From assembly GCA_038501785.1 (NCBI GenBank), contig JBAMJR010000162.1, forward strand, positions 1,812,501-1,876,500: a DNA stretch of 64,000 nt. Direction: 5' to 3'. Positions 57,001 to 64,000 of this stretch are shown here, piece after piece. The position numbers and the translations under genes are program-made. Every line of letters begins with the position of its first letter. The stretch's first letter is position 1. The stretch comes from Myoxocephalus aenaeus. Lineage: Eukaryota; Chordata; Actinopteri; Perciformes; Cottidae. The notes below the pieces were generated by a model, which saw only the letters and a program-made list of their open reading frames with translations, did not search any database and was not told where the DNA came from.

Positions 57001-58871
57001 TTCTCCTTAATTATTGATATATTGTTATTTCTCTTTATGCAAAAGAACCAAGCAGCCACAGAAAGAAAACCTCTTAATGTACTGAGGGATGTCACCTTTA
57101 AAACAGCAATAAAAGCCACAAGAAGTCTACCCCTTGAACTTACCTGGAAGTCTGTAACCAGGTCTCTTCCAAAGGTGCCAATGGGAGAGTCACGGGACAT
57201 GGAGGTGACTGTGGACAGGAAGCTGCTGGATTCTGTGAGGTTTGGCATGGGTGACAGATCATCTGTCCTTTCTCTCAGCACCTCCCCCACATGGTCCAGC
57301 TTCTCCATGAAGATGTGCAGCTCAGTGCGGAAAGCCTTCATGCGAGTGTTGATGGTGTCCAGGACTTGGGTGTCTGGTTTGGAGCCAGACGCCTCCCCTC
57401 CTTCCAGGCTCTCACCTGTCGTCACCAGCAGCCTGCCCTCAAAGATCAGACTGTCTGTGTCCGTGATCAGACGGTCCACCGTCTTCCCAAGCCTATCGGC
57501 CTCGCGTTTCACGTTGGTGAATGACTCACGTTCTTCTCTCCTGCGATTGGCCAGTTCAGTGACGCTGAGCTCACTGCCATCTGATGGTTTGATGCTTCCG
57601 AACCCTGAGGTGGTTGCGGTTTTCTCAAACAGATCTTCAGAGTCACTCTCGCCCCCAATGGGCCCCTCTCTCTTGGGGTGGAGGAGAAGAAGACGCCCTG
57701 CCTCCTCTTCCTCTGCTGCTTCTCGCCGGCCTGCATCACTCTCTGCGTCGCTGTCTCGAGGGCTGCCGGTGCGCAGGCCCAGGTGTGCAGCCAGGTCACA
57801 GCGCTGGACATTGGACACGAGGACTCGGTTCTCGTACTGCAGCTTCATCACCTTTCCACTCAGCTCATTGATCTGCATCCTCGCGGATTTAAGCTCCTCC
57901 ATCATCATTCCACTGCTGGAGCTGTTGCCGTTCCCCCCATTACCAGGTGTAAATAAGCCTCCCTCACTACCCTCCTCGCCAACAGAGCTGCTGCTGGGGC
58001 CGAACTTGAACAGATTAAGTTCAGATGTCAGCTGCCTGTTGTGGTCCTCAATCTCTGAGATGGAGCGGCGCAGCAGCTCAGCCTCCTCCTCCACAAATTG
58101 CAGATGGCGACGTAGCTCACTTGCCGAATCCAGCGCGTCACCACCGTACGGCGACGAGGGCATGCTGGAGAATGGTTCCCGCCCAAAGCAGTCTCTTTCA
58201 TACTGACAGCGGATGTCTTCGTTTTCTGATCGCAGGCTGCGGTTCTCCACTTCCAGCTCCACAATCTTTCTGCCCAGGATGTTAGCCTCTTCCTCCACCA
58301 GCTTGAGCCGTAATCGCAGCTCAGCCTCTCGAGTGGTGTGAGGACCCCCACCAGAGCACTCGGCCAGAGGAAGGGGACTGTCCACGTCCCCGTAAACTGA
58401 CTTGTACCTCTGCAGCTCCTGCTCCAGTTCGTCCTTCTCTCGACCCAGCTTCGCCATCTTTTTTCTCATCAGGCCAGACTCCTCTTTGGAAAACTGGAGC
58501 TGGCACCTCAGGTCTGCACTGTCCTCCTAGCAGGATGATAGGGATGAGGATGTCACAATTCAAAACTTGAAGGGATAAAGTTAGTAATATTTTATTCCTT
58601 TGTTATTGTTGCGCTGTGAAAGAGTAACTAGTGCATTTGTTGGGGACAATTTTCAACGGTGGATTAATCTGTATGTGGTGCAGAACAGTGTATGCAAAAT
58701 CATGTCAAAATAGTTTTCATAGTAATGAAGGAACGTGTAACCCCGTATGTCAGTGTATAGCATAGGCATAAAAAGAAATGGCATGAATAATATTTTGAGA
58801 ATGATTTTTACCTGACTCATGGACTTCTTGTCTTTAAATGTTTCCCTGCTTCCTCGTCTCCTCGGTGCAGT
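29071..58871 (-). CDS. mtcl1: Microtubule crosslinking factor 1 (SOGA2/KIAA0802), 3' part, 12 coding exons
   Basis: Coiled-coil protein that crosslinks and stabilises microtubules and binds PAR-1/MARK2 in polarised cells. Exons in transcript order: 58871-58812, 58526-57144, 52929-52783, 50400-50299, 49367-49143, 48498-48346, 45538-45371, 41886-41614, 40252-39932, 39598-39522, 38952-37392, 29274-29071. All GT/AG; phase 0 except the 39522/38952 junction, which splits an Arg codon. Total 1,557 residues and stop TGA. Diagnostic stretches: RRHLQFVEEEAELLRRSISE, PKREGPIGGESDSED, LFRRNTIIFYMKLRWILMHW, CSPKYGSPKLQRK, DGLSSLFNII, SAPPGYTLAENTARILNKKL. mtcl2 (SOGA1) shares much of this, but adjacency to ndufv2, as in human 18p11, and the DSDAESDAG-KREGP segment favour mtcl1. 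The 5' exons lie beyond the right edge. Introns are up to 8.1 kb. Confidence 0.92.
30704..30722. repeat. 19-base G homopolymer inside the hAT element
   Basis: Uninterrupted G run about 100 bp before the transposase-like fragment; its length is likely unstable. Confidence 0.9.
30829..30990 (+). pseudogene. N-terminal fragment of hAT/ZNF862-like transposase
   Basis: An ATG opens a 53-codon frame (MANRTISSYFLLKP..., then an acidic ESDSDCEE and KKGRKFSFRDEWLREFT) ending at TAA 30988-30990. The same frame continues after the stop with DCSVCIYCQ, like the start of a zinc finger, then stops again. The KFxFxDEWLREF segment resembles the start of the TTF/BED-like domain of ZNF862-type hAT proteins. 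Only the amino end remains; the RNase-H-like catalytic core is absent. Confidence 0.5.
32529..33393. mobile_element. TTAA-flanked inverted-repeat element 1 (Kolobok/piggyBac-like MITE)
   Basis: TTAA sits at both edges (32525-32528 and 33394-33397). The ends read aaggagaaatccaccc on the left and, inverted, agggaagatccacc on the right: about 15-bp imperfect terminal repeats. Length about 865 bp with no transposase. TTAA targets are used by piggyBac and Kolobok elements; the AGG-type end favours Kolobok. Confidence 0.55.
33847..34749. mobile_element. TTAA-flanked inverted-repeat element 2 (Kolobok-like MITE)
   Basis: TTAA at 33843-33846 and 34750-34753 brackets a 903-bp element. Its ends are aggaccataa (perfect 10 bp) followed by similar aggcagttttgcaggg and, inverted, tggtgtttttttgcatg. 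No transposase frame is present, so it is non-autonomous. Confidence 0.68.
37392..38952 (-). CDS. mtcl1: mtcl1 large exon: Ser/Pro-rich C-terminal microtubule-binding region
   Basis: The 1,561-bp exon encodes 520 residues. It opens AKSVCSMSDFQRLMDSSPFL, then DDFTPPLSPDDLKYIEEFN, a low-complexity Ser/Pro/Gly stretch, MSDDMKEVAISVRNAI, DTACQTNGFTTRGTQTTQTI, the basic FERPCCSPKYGSPKLQRK, TTINDGLSSLFNIIEHN and KQDLSAPPGYTLAENTARIL. In the mammalian protein the basic part belongs to the C-terminal microtubule-binding and stabilising region; that role is inferred here. The donor gtaaat follows TGTATGGAG at 37392. If not spliced, the frame runs 27 more codons to a stop at 37308. The plus-strand frames over this exon are shadows. 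Confidence 0.93.
38957..39093. repeat. (CA)n tract abutting the acceptor of the largest mtcl1 exon
   Basis: On the transcript strand this is (TG)n, with two copies of a gcaagcgcgtata-type insert, running to within a few bases of the tgtccag acceptor at 38953. It replaces most of the usual polypyrimidine tract. A long open frame through it on the minus strand is a repeat artefact. Confidence 0.95.
39522..40252 (-). CDS. mtcl1: mtcl1 exons encoding the linker between coiled coil and C-terminal region
   Basis: Two exons. 40252-39932 (107 codons) starts LQRELNTRDITDGG, is rich in Pro/Ser/Arg, and contains the DSDAMLEEQ and NLFLDALSLDPLSE segments. 39598-39522 (77 bp) encodes ALNEILEREVDPVSPDDEMG and ends in phase 2, so that an AG|A arginine codon is completed by the next exon at 38952. 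NLYLDALSLD is a conserved landmark in vertebrate MTCL1. Confidence 0.9.
40580..40660 (+). repeat. Short retroelement tail ending (TTCTGA)n
   Basis: Sequence ending taataaacagtttctgattc tgattctga resembles 3' ends of fish non-LTR elements that close with a short TTCTGA repeat. It is intronic in mtcl1. Confidence 0.4.
41156..41335. repeat. Diverged direct repeat, left copy (5'-lower side of exon 41614-41886)
   Basis: Shares acacagggcatcaattattc, then scattered blocks (gactatt...aaagtaccaaa, ccttgcataa..aaagctggag, gaaggc..., acattttcaaaa(a)ggaaga) with 41978-42145 in the same order and orientation. By eye the copies are roughly 75-80% alike with small indels. Identity as a repeat family is unknown. 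Confidence 0.7.
41614..41886 (-). CDS. mtcl1: mtcl1 coiled-coil exon
   Basis: 91 codons, phase 0 at both ends, donor AGG|gtgaga, acceptor gctgaccag. The sequence is heptad-rich and charged: LEREEHRRLLADSHNTSLDL, then RWKLQHGEQSWSREKGELLE and RFDRERQEWDGSMRELQRKM, matching the conserved LLADSH...DLRW and REKxELLxRxDRxRQEW segments of the MTCL coiled coil. It lies between two diverged direct repeats. Confidence 0.92.
41978..42145. repeat. Diverged direct repeat, right copy
   Basis: Partner of 41156-41335, offset about 822 bp, on the other side of the mtcl1 exon at 41614-41886. The exon itself is not duplicated. Confidence 0.7.
44211..44275 (-). repeat. Short retroelement tail (ccatttattgcc / acaaggaatttgtc type), copy 1
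   Basis: gtcagaatctgaaccattta followed by acgtacaaggaatttgtctt matches the copy at 61127-61260 closely. It is a widespread fish 3'-tail repeat, here in antisense orientation relative to its (TTCTGA) end. Confidence 0.5.
45371..45538 (-). CDS. mtcl1: mtcl1 coiled-coil exon
   Basis: 56 codons, phase 0, acceptor ctttgtgcag, donor CAG|gtacag. It begins FGENRQVLQALRTLLEEFQM and ends with SYANDKAAWEVKWAEMKCQF, which matches the human ASDKAAWDVEWA segment. It is predicted to be helical coiled coil. A (TGTAAAGC) retroelement tail lies 110 bp upstream in the intron (45650-45715). Confidence 0.92.
45650..45715 (+). repeat. Short retroelement 3' tail (TGTAAAGCGCTTTG type)
   Basis: tctctgtaaagcgctttggg followed by gagtgctttataaatcaatt is the best-preserved copy in the window of the tail also seen at 8725-8830 and 13900-14090. 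Confidence 0.5.
48346..49367 (-). CDS. mtcl1: mtcl1 exons around the LRW helix
   Basis: Exon 49367-49143 (75 codons) encodes QEDERLHLEAQ, then REVLQQEV-like QERAVLQQEVRLFRRNTIIF followed by YMKLRWILMHWRLGRKDDSG, the most conserved hydrophobic-aromatic helix of the MTCL family. Exon 48498-48346 (51 codons) follows with FEKLEGIPELRVIMEQ and a Pro-rich end. The upstream acceptor reads cagcag, so splicing may include or skip one Gln. All phase 0. Confidence 0.92.
49530..49697 (+). repeat. LINE/SINE 3' tail with A-rich end
   Basis: Contains ggccaggtctccctcgaaaa, ttttaatctcaatggaactc and ctcctggttaaataaaggtt, then a repeated aataaa tail. This 3'-end is very common in spiny-rayed fish genomes as a truncated retroelement. 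Target duplications were not resolved. Confidence 0.6.
50299..50400 (-). CDS. mtcl1: mtcl1 small coiled-coil exon
   Basis: 34 codons, LRDTPASDIQLRLDHERRLR followed by AAAEEHEAVISLPQ; phase 0, acceptor gtgggttcag, donor CAG|gtacag. Charged heptad pattern. It joins SGQRDELEWRLG (52929-52783) upstream. Confidence 0.88.
50750..50880 (+). repeat. Interspersed repeat with GTTAGCTTAGC core, copy 2
   Basis: tagtttgacatttttggaaa, then ctaaatatgaagctacaacg and aggccgttagcttagctaag: the second copy of the element at 12005-12200, retaining more of its 5' part. Confidence 0.55.
52783..52929 (-). CDS. mtcl1: mtcl1 exon
   Basis: 49 codons starting SGQRDELEWRLGQERG and ending HRPLALRAE; phase 0, acceptor gtcactcacag preceded on the transcript strand by an extended C/T tract (G-rich on plus at 52940-53010), donor gtcagt. 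The Arg/Gln/Gly-rich middle is poorly conserved and may be disordered. Confidence 0.88.
53641..54225. repeat. Degenerate minisatellite of self-complementary CATAATTA units
   Basis: Repeated variants of tctcataattacaaga, cttgtaattatg and tctcatatttata occur on both strands at roughly 50-150 bp spacing. The unit is nearly palindromic, so copies read alike in both directions. AT-rich, intronic in mtcl1. Confidence 0.5.
54416..54685 (+). other. Unrecognised 89-codon open frame in mtcl1 intron
   Basis: Begins MDKGPIALNRRELLVQWLAS and ends in HAAQR. It resembles no family I recognise, has no evident splice or promoter context, and sits antisense in an mtcl1 intron. Most likely chance, or a decayed mobile-element frame. 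Confidence 0.12.
57144..58526 (-). CDS. mtcl1: mtcl1 main coiled-coil exon (SOGA domains)
   Basis: 1,383 bp, 461 codons, phase 0 at both ends; acceptor atcctgctag, donor CAG|gtaagt. It begins EDSADLRCQLQFSKEESGLM, then the long coiled coil with RKKMAKLGREKDELEQEL, REAELRLRLKLVEEEANILG, RRHLQFVEEEAELLRRSISE and EELKSARMQINELSGKVMKL. A low-complexity acidic/phospho-like segment (SPRDSDAESDAGRRE, GGESDSEDLFEKT) follows, and the exon ends with LTESSSFLSTVTSMSRDSPI. These are the hallmarks of the Pfam SOGA coiled-coil family. The 394-codon plus-strand frame over the same bases is an antisense shadow. Confidence 0.95.
58812..58871 (-). CDS. mtcl1: mtcl1 60-bp exon, first visible
   Basis: Acceptor ttttacag at 58872, donor CAG|gtaaaa at 58811; 20 codons TAPRRRGSRETFKDKKSMSQ. 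Of the three frames only this one is consistent with phase 0 into EDSADLRCQ; another hits a stop. Basic and short, as expected just before the coiled coil. No further exon is recognised from 58872 to 64000, so the next upstream exon is off the window. Confidence 0.8.
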
Positions 58872-59249
58872 CTGTAAAAGAACAAGGAAGAAGGATGTAA
58901 AACATGTAATCATGTACAACATTATTAAAATATTCTCCAGCATTCAGTGGTGCTGCTAGAGGGAAACAGAAAATAATATAAACCAGCACGCAGTACACCG
59001 ATAAAAGCAATAAATGAGGCTTTGTGAATTCAATAGTGAGCATCTCTGCAATTTTAAGATCCTATTGAGATTTCTATAGATCACAATGCCAGTGTTTGTC
59101 CAGACACGCCCAATAACTCTCAATCACAGTAATGATGATGGTACTGTATAACACCAATGCATTGGAACAAATAGGTTCGCTAACATTTCCACCAACTCCC
59201 CTAATATGAAGCAGACGCTGCAAAAAGCCAGAAGAACATTAATCTACAT

Positions 59250-60237
59250 CAGTGGTTCTCAACTGGTCTGGCTCCGGGACCCACTATCATCCCTGAATGA
59301 CAAGCCGCGACCCAAATCGAGGAACATTCTCAACTTCTCCAATGTATTTAATGAAAAGATGGTGCAGTTTGAACCTGAGATAGTACAGGATATGTATGCT
59401 AACACAAAAACAAGTTTAATAACCAAAACGAGCAGCTGGTGGCGATGATAGAGGGAACTATTCCCTTTTACACTCAATTAGCTGCATTTTAATTAAAAAA
59501 CTAAAACTGCATCTTCAGGACATGAGGTATTACAACATATATAACAATTCAGAATCTTCAGCTATTTTTAAACAGACTCAACAGCTTTCATGCAAACAGT
59601 CCAACAACTAAGAAGAAGTTTCAAAAAGACTGAAATGACCTGACTGTAACTGAGAACACACACTCACCGAATCTATGACAAACACTTTACTGTGGAACAC
59701 GTCACTGTGTTGAGGAGCAGCCTTTCCACTAACTCAAAATAAATTAAACAAAAGTGGAATTCAAAAGTATTCATATATACAACATTAACTTTTCTTGTGA
59801 TTACCTCATCAGTAAATACTGAACAACATTGTGCTTTACAGAAAATTAAGCAGCACTCAATTCTCCTCCCAACCCCTGAGTTTTTTCCTGTCATGCAGGC
59901 AGCGCCATCAGTTGTCAATGTTATATTCAGTAGGCTGTTTAATTAAATTATCCTAAAAACCCAGAGTCTCCCTCGTATCAGGATGGTTTGACCCAACCTG
60001 GCACATGCTGCTGAAAACATGGAGGGACAAGTGCAAAACCAGTTGAAACCAGAGCCGGCAAAATAATGACACTCCGCTACATAAAAAAGTCCTTTCAAAA
60101 TAAAACCACAGGATGAAAGAAAAAAAAAAAAAGAGATTTTTATTTTTTTGCTTTTTTCAGGCAACTGAAAACGCGACCCACTTAAAACGGGTCCGCGACC
60201 CACTAGTGGGTCGCGACCCACCAGTTGAGAATCACTG
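59250..60237 (-). mobile_element. hAT DNA transposon with perfect 8-bp target duplication
   Basis: Ends CAGTGGTTCTCAACTGGT (59250-59267) and, inverted, CAGTGATTCTCAACTGGT (60220-60237) differ at one of 18 positions. Both flanks carry ATCTACAT (59242-59249 and 60238-60245), the 8-bp duplication hAT insertion makes. Length 988 bp. A transposase fragment lies on the minus strand, and the subterminal sequence is rich in GCGACCCAC repeats. The element is internally deleted and cannot code for a working enzyme. Confidence 0.93.
59673..59918 (-). pseudogene. hAT transposase fragment (TDGAxxMTGKxSG motif)
   Basis: The frame opens with TTDGAACMTGKNSGVG, matching the conserved STDGAxAMxGxxSG motif around a catalytic Asp of hAT (Charlie/ZBED-type) transposases, then degenerates into unrelated residues and a stop. 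Only about 16 residues are clearly homologous. Confidence 0.6.
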
Positions 60238-60245
60238 ATCTACAT

Positions 60246-63200
60246 GGATATCTTACATAACATTTCTATCATCAGGTCAAAGCTAAGTCTAATAAGGAAG
60301 TATTTACTTTCATGCAGACTGAAGATCACATGACCTAATTACTGTCTGCATGTAGTAATGGTAATAGCAGTTATCAAAGGCCAACATCTGGTTACCATGT
60401 CAGTGACACTATGTGTGATTTATGTTGTAAAGTAAATTGTCAGGCAGACAATTCTGCTCAGCATTAAGACCAGAAGTATCTCAGAGTACAGATAATGAGG
60501 ATGTTCTGTCGTGTCTTTTTGTTGTGTATGTATGATGCACCAGGGTGCTTTAGATCCCATTGAGAGCTCAGTGTGACACACGTCTTAACCCGGCTCAGAT
60601 TCAGTGACACATGGTGCTTCCACAACGCTCTGGGGGGAAAGCATCTGCGTGTCCAGTGGGGAAATCTGCCTTGTAGCTAATACTGTACCAGGCACCGCAC
60701 GCAAAGCCCGGATAAAACAGGGTCCTCTGCACGCCAGCTTAGTCTTAGCGACTAATAAAATCATTCAATTTGATCAAGTCTGTGCACTTTCTCCCACCAT
60801 CAGCTGCAGCTTCATAAGACAGCGACAAGACGAGATAAAGGAATAGAGAGAGGAAATGAAGAGAGGAGGAGAGGGAGAGGAAGATTCCCCCTCTATAAAT
60901 CCAGAGTGCAGAGCTTTCAAGTGGGAACCTTTTTCAAGGAACATATTGCTGCCCTGTCAGAGTTATTTAAAGGTTCTGGCGATCAGTTAAGCCAGGCTCT
61001 TCTGGAGGGAGCATGACTTGATATTAATATTTTCTCATATTTCGATGTACAAATATTTCACTAAGGCTGCAGCAAATGAATTGTTTCATTATTTTTTTTA
61101 GGCGATTGATTGTTAGAGGGAACGTCAGAATCAGAACCATTTATTTGCCATGTATGTTTTCACATACAAGGAATTTGTCCTGGCGGGAGGTGCATCACAT
61201 TGAACATTTAACAATAAACAAAACAACAATAAACAGAGTGCAATAAATGGGAGCATGAATATTTACAATTGAGTCTACAGTAGAATTTAAAGTTAAAATA
61301 AAGTGTTATGCGAAAGTGACAAGTGTATGATAAAGTGGCAAGTGTATTTAAATATGAGGTGTGGAGGGATGTGCAGGGGAGTGAAATTGAGTAGGAAATT
61401 GCTAATTTTCAGGTTCATACTTGTACCTTGGGTTTCTACTGGTACATGTTTACATGTGTTAATGTTCAAAAACACATAATTTATTCTCCTACTGTTTGTC
61501 TGAATAAACCTGTAATATGTATGTCATATGTATATAATCGTTTTGGCACAACATTTTCCTTTGGAGTAGATCGTAGAATAGTCGTAATGTTTTATATCTT
61601 TGATTTAAAGTATTTGAACTTGGTTTATTTACATCAGAGATGATTGTTCACCTCAGTTCTGAAGTTATTGGCTAAACACACAGATCCTTGAAACAGATAA
61701 ATACTAAGTCCTCAAAAAGGTACGTATGATTATCAAACATCTAGATCAGTTTGCACACTACACAGAAACAGAAACACACCGAGCCGATCTGTAAATGTGA
61801 CGGCATTCATTTTAGATTTGTTTTCATGCGTGTGAATGAATTGTTTGTGTGATTTTTGCCACTTGAGAATTAAGTATTTTAAATTGAACAGAATTTTAAC
61901 CAATTACAAGCGCAGTGAACTGAATATTATTTATCAGTGTCTAAAGTTACAATGGTCTTCTTGTACTTGAACTCTCATTTTTAGGCCTTGTACAAAGCAA
62001 ACTATTCGCTCTGTAGCCAGCCAAAATAGACCAGTAGGACAGTTTGAATCATTCATGGCCAGACGGCTGGAAAGTGTGAGGGTGTCCTGTTTTGCCCGGA
62101 GCAGGGACAGACCTTGACTCAGTCACTGGCTCTGTGACAGGAAGGGAGTGCCCTCTAAGAAACAGCCCCAAAACATGAGCATAACCATATTAAAGTCATA
62201 GCTACAGTAAGAGTTTGTGCCTCCTATAGCCCAGTTCTATGACACCGTTTACCTTCCTGAAGCCCTGAAGGCAGCTTTCTTGTGCTGCAAAAAAGTTATC
62301 TGCTCAGTAGCGTTTTCTAATCAATATTTTCTAGTTATTTTAGAAAACACAGAAGAGGGTCAAGCTTCCCTCTTGTTGACATCTCTTAAAGACTTTCGGT
62401 GCCTGATCCAAACTCAACTTCTGTGCTGGTGCATTCAAAGGCAGCAACTCACTGTGCGCTAAATGCAGAAAGGTTGGTAGCACATGGTGTGTTTTTGGGG
62501 GCAACACTTGTCTCGCATCGATTCCATGTGTTCAACATGTTGTTAGATCTCGAAAAAAAAAAGCAGATTTGCTCAGTCTTTTAATGTTGTGCCAAATAGT
62601 TGCATGCCAAAATGAATGAAATGAGAGTGATGACACGTTGTTATTGTGTACCTCATGGCAAGCACCAACGCACAGATTAATTCATATCACCCCCTTCAGC
62701 CTCGGGAATCATCTCCAAGACTATAATTGTTTTGTTTTTTTGGATGATGACAGACGGTAATTCGCAGTTTACGCAGTTATTTGACGGCTACATTAGACGA
62801 GTGAATCCCCCCCCCCTTCTGGTCCAGTCTCAGTCTTGTGTATGTGTCAGTATCTCCATCACCAGTCGTGGTTTAATTCCCAGCCCTGGTGACAGAGCTA
62901 ATCTCTCAGGGGAGACACGGATTAGACGACATCTTGTGCAAAGCTCCTCACAACCCCTGACTGCCACAACCAGGGATCCCTGTTTACTGTACACAGAAGT
63001 CAATTGGAGGCTCAGAGAAACAACTTTGTGATCAGAGAACAAATAACATTCATCAAATACTTTGTCTGAGTCAATCACCTACCTGTCAGTCAAAATGTTC
63101 TTAAAGCTAGAATTGAGCGAATGTGATGGATGCTTTTAAGAATGTCAGAGCTCATAAAAGCCTATAAAAAATGCCTTCTCAATGATTTGTTATTAATTGC

Positions 63201-64000
63201 GTCTGCTGTCCACCCTTTTTGTTGTTTTCAAAAACACACTGACATTCAGCGAGACAACGTCACCACTGAAACTGCTTGTATCATGTTCCCTCCTAATAAG
63301 CATTAGTTTATCTATAGCTATAGCATCTGTTATAGATGCATTAAAAACTCTGAATGGACAAGTTGTTACATGAATGCACACTAGAGCGAGTTTGAGAAGA
63401 GAAGCCCACTCAGACACCACAGTCCTAATCACGGGGTAGATTATCAATACGATAGAGCATTTCACAAAACGGAGTCACATAAACTATGAAATAGGAGATA
63501 CAGAAAAGCAACAGAGGTTACAAGGTTATAGCTGCAAGGTTACAAGTTTGATCCGTCTGACAGATGGTGTATCTCTCCATACTGAAGGGCCTTCAAGCTA
63601 AACCTCAGCCTCCTTCTGAGTCGCCGCTAAACTCTGACATTGCTTTTTGACACCTATTGTATAGTTCTTACTCCTTCCTTTTTCTTCAATGTCCTCAAAA
63701 GAGAACTCCAACGATTGAGCATCACACTCCTATAACTGTCAGAAAAAAATGATCTAATCACAACAACGCAACTTGACCGCTGAGCTCAGTCAGAGATCCG
63801 GGTGTGTTATGTTAGTCCCAGCTCATGTGGCCTTCAGTTGCTAAGCTCGTATGCATAAATGTATGCAAAAATAAAATGCTTAATAATCAAACAAATGTAC
63901 AATTGAATAAACTGATACAATGTATCACATACTCGTGAAATAAAAAACCTAACTACTGTTCTTTTTGCTATTGTTATTTCGCTTCAGATCATTAATTTAA
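60246..64000. other. mtcl1 intron sequence, no exon recognised
   Basis: About 3.8 kb to the right edge holds the retroelement tail at 61127-61260 and AT-rich sequence. No frame on either strand combines splice sites with recognisable protein similarity. It is taken as part of the intron upstream of the exon at 58812-58871. Confidence 0.55.
61127..61260 (-). repeat. Short retroelement tail (ccatttatttgcc / acaaggaatttgtc type), copy 2
   Basis: gtcagaatcagaaccattta, then acatacaaggaatttgtcct and a run of aataaa-like A-rich sequence. Over about 65 bp it is close to the copy at 44211-44275. Likely a truncated non-LTR insertion. Confidence 0.5.

Noticed and set aside
57022..58206. 394-codon plus-strand open frame
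   Set aside because: It is the antisense of the mtcl1 main coiled-coil exon. The minus frame has family motifs and matching splice phases; the plus frame has neither.
29071..58871. Calling the minus-strand gene mtcl2/soga1
   Set aside because: The coiled coil alone fits SOGA1 as well, and acss2 suggested the chromosome-20 neighbourhood. The adjacent ndufv2 and the DSDAESDAG...KREGPIGGESDSE segment point to mtcl1.

Overview
This is vertebrate nuclear DNA and almost certainly a ray-finned (teleost) fish. Coding sequence lies in short exons with GT/AG junctions, separated by AT-rich introns. The intergenic and intronic DNA carries long (CA)n, (TA)n and (CTA)n microsatellites, hAT and TTAA-target DNA transposons, and short LINE/SINE tails of kinds common in spiny-rayed fishes. 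No prokaryotic, viral or CRISPR-like system was seen. All gene calls rest on hand-spliced exons whose junctions keep frame. No database was searched.

Three protein genes are supported. (1) Bases 151-2895, minus strand: the first three coding exons of ndufv2, the 24-kDa 2Fe-2S subunit of mitochondrial complex I; the rest lies off the left edge. (2) Bases 3811-17507, plus strand: a complete 18-coding-exon acetyl-CoA synthetase of the cytosolic/nuclear ACSS2 type, 673 residues, with all adenylate-forming motifs intact. It is head-to-head with ndufv2 across a 915-bp interval holding three ACGT-core CRE-like sites and two CCAAT boxes. (3) Bases 29071-58871, minus strand: the last 12 coding exons (1,557 residues) of mtcl1 (SOGA2/KIAA0802), a coiled-coil microtubule-crosslinking protein; its 5' exons lie beyond the right edge. 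mtcl1 and the acss2-type gene converge tail-to-tail across an 11.5-kb gene-free interval.

In human, MTCL1 and NDUFV2 are neighbours in the same relative order and orientation on chromosome 18p11.22, with no ACSS gene between them. ACSS2 itself is on chromosome 20. The window therefore looks like a conserved block in which fish keep, or have gained, an acetyl-CoA synthetase gene.

The 17.5-29.1 kb interval contains a striking tandem pair of ~0.92-kb units, each opening with a 144-bp palindrome. The second copy has a 23-base palindromic insertion that looks like a template switch. The mtcl1 introns hold two hAT elements (one with a perfect 8-bp target duplication and a transposase remnant), two neighbouring TTAA-flanked inverted-repeat elements, a degenerate palindromic minisatellite, and a diverged direct-repeat pair flanking one coding exon. 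The largest mtcl1 exon is preceded by a (TG)n tract where a polypyrimidine tract is expected, and mtcl1 has two possible C-termini. I found no undescribed multi-gene system; the most interesting material is gene order, splicing oddities and the composite repeat.
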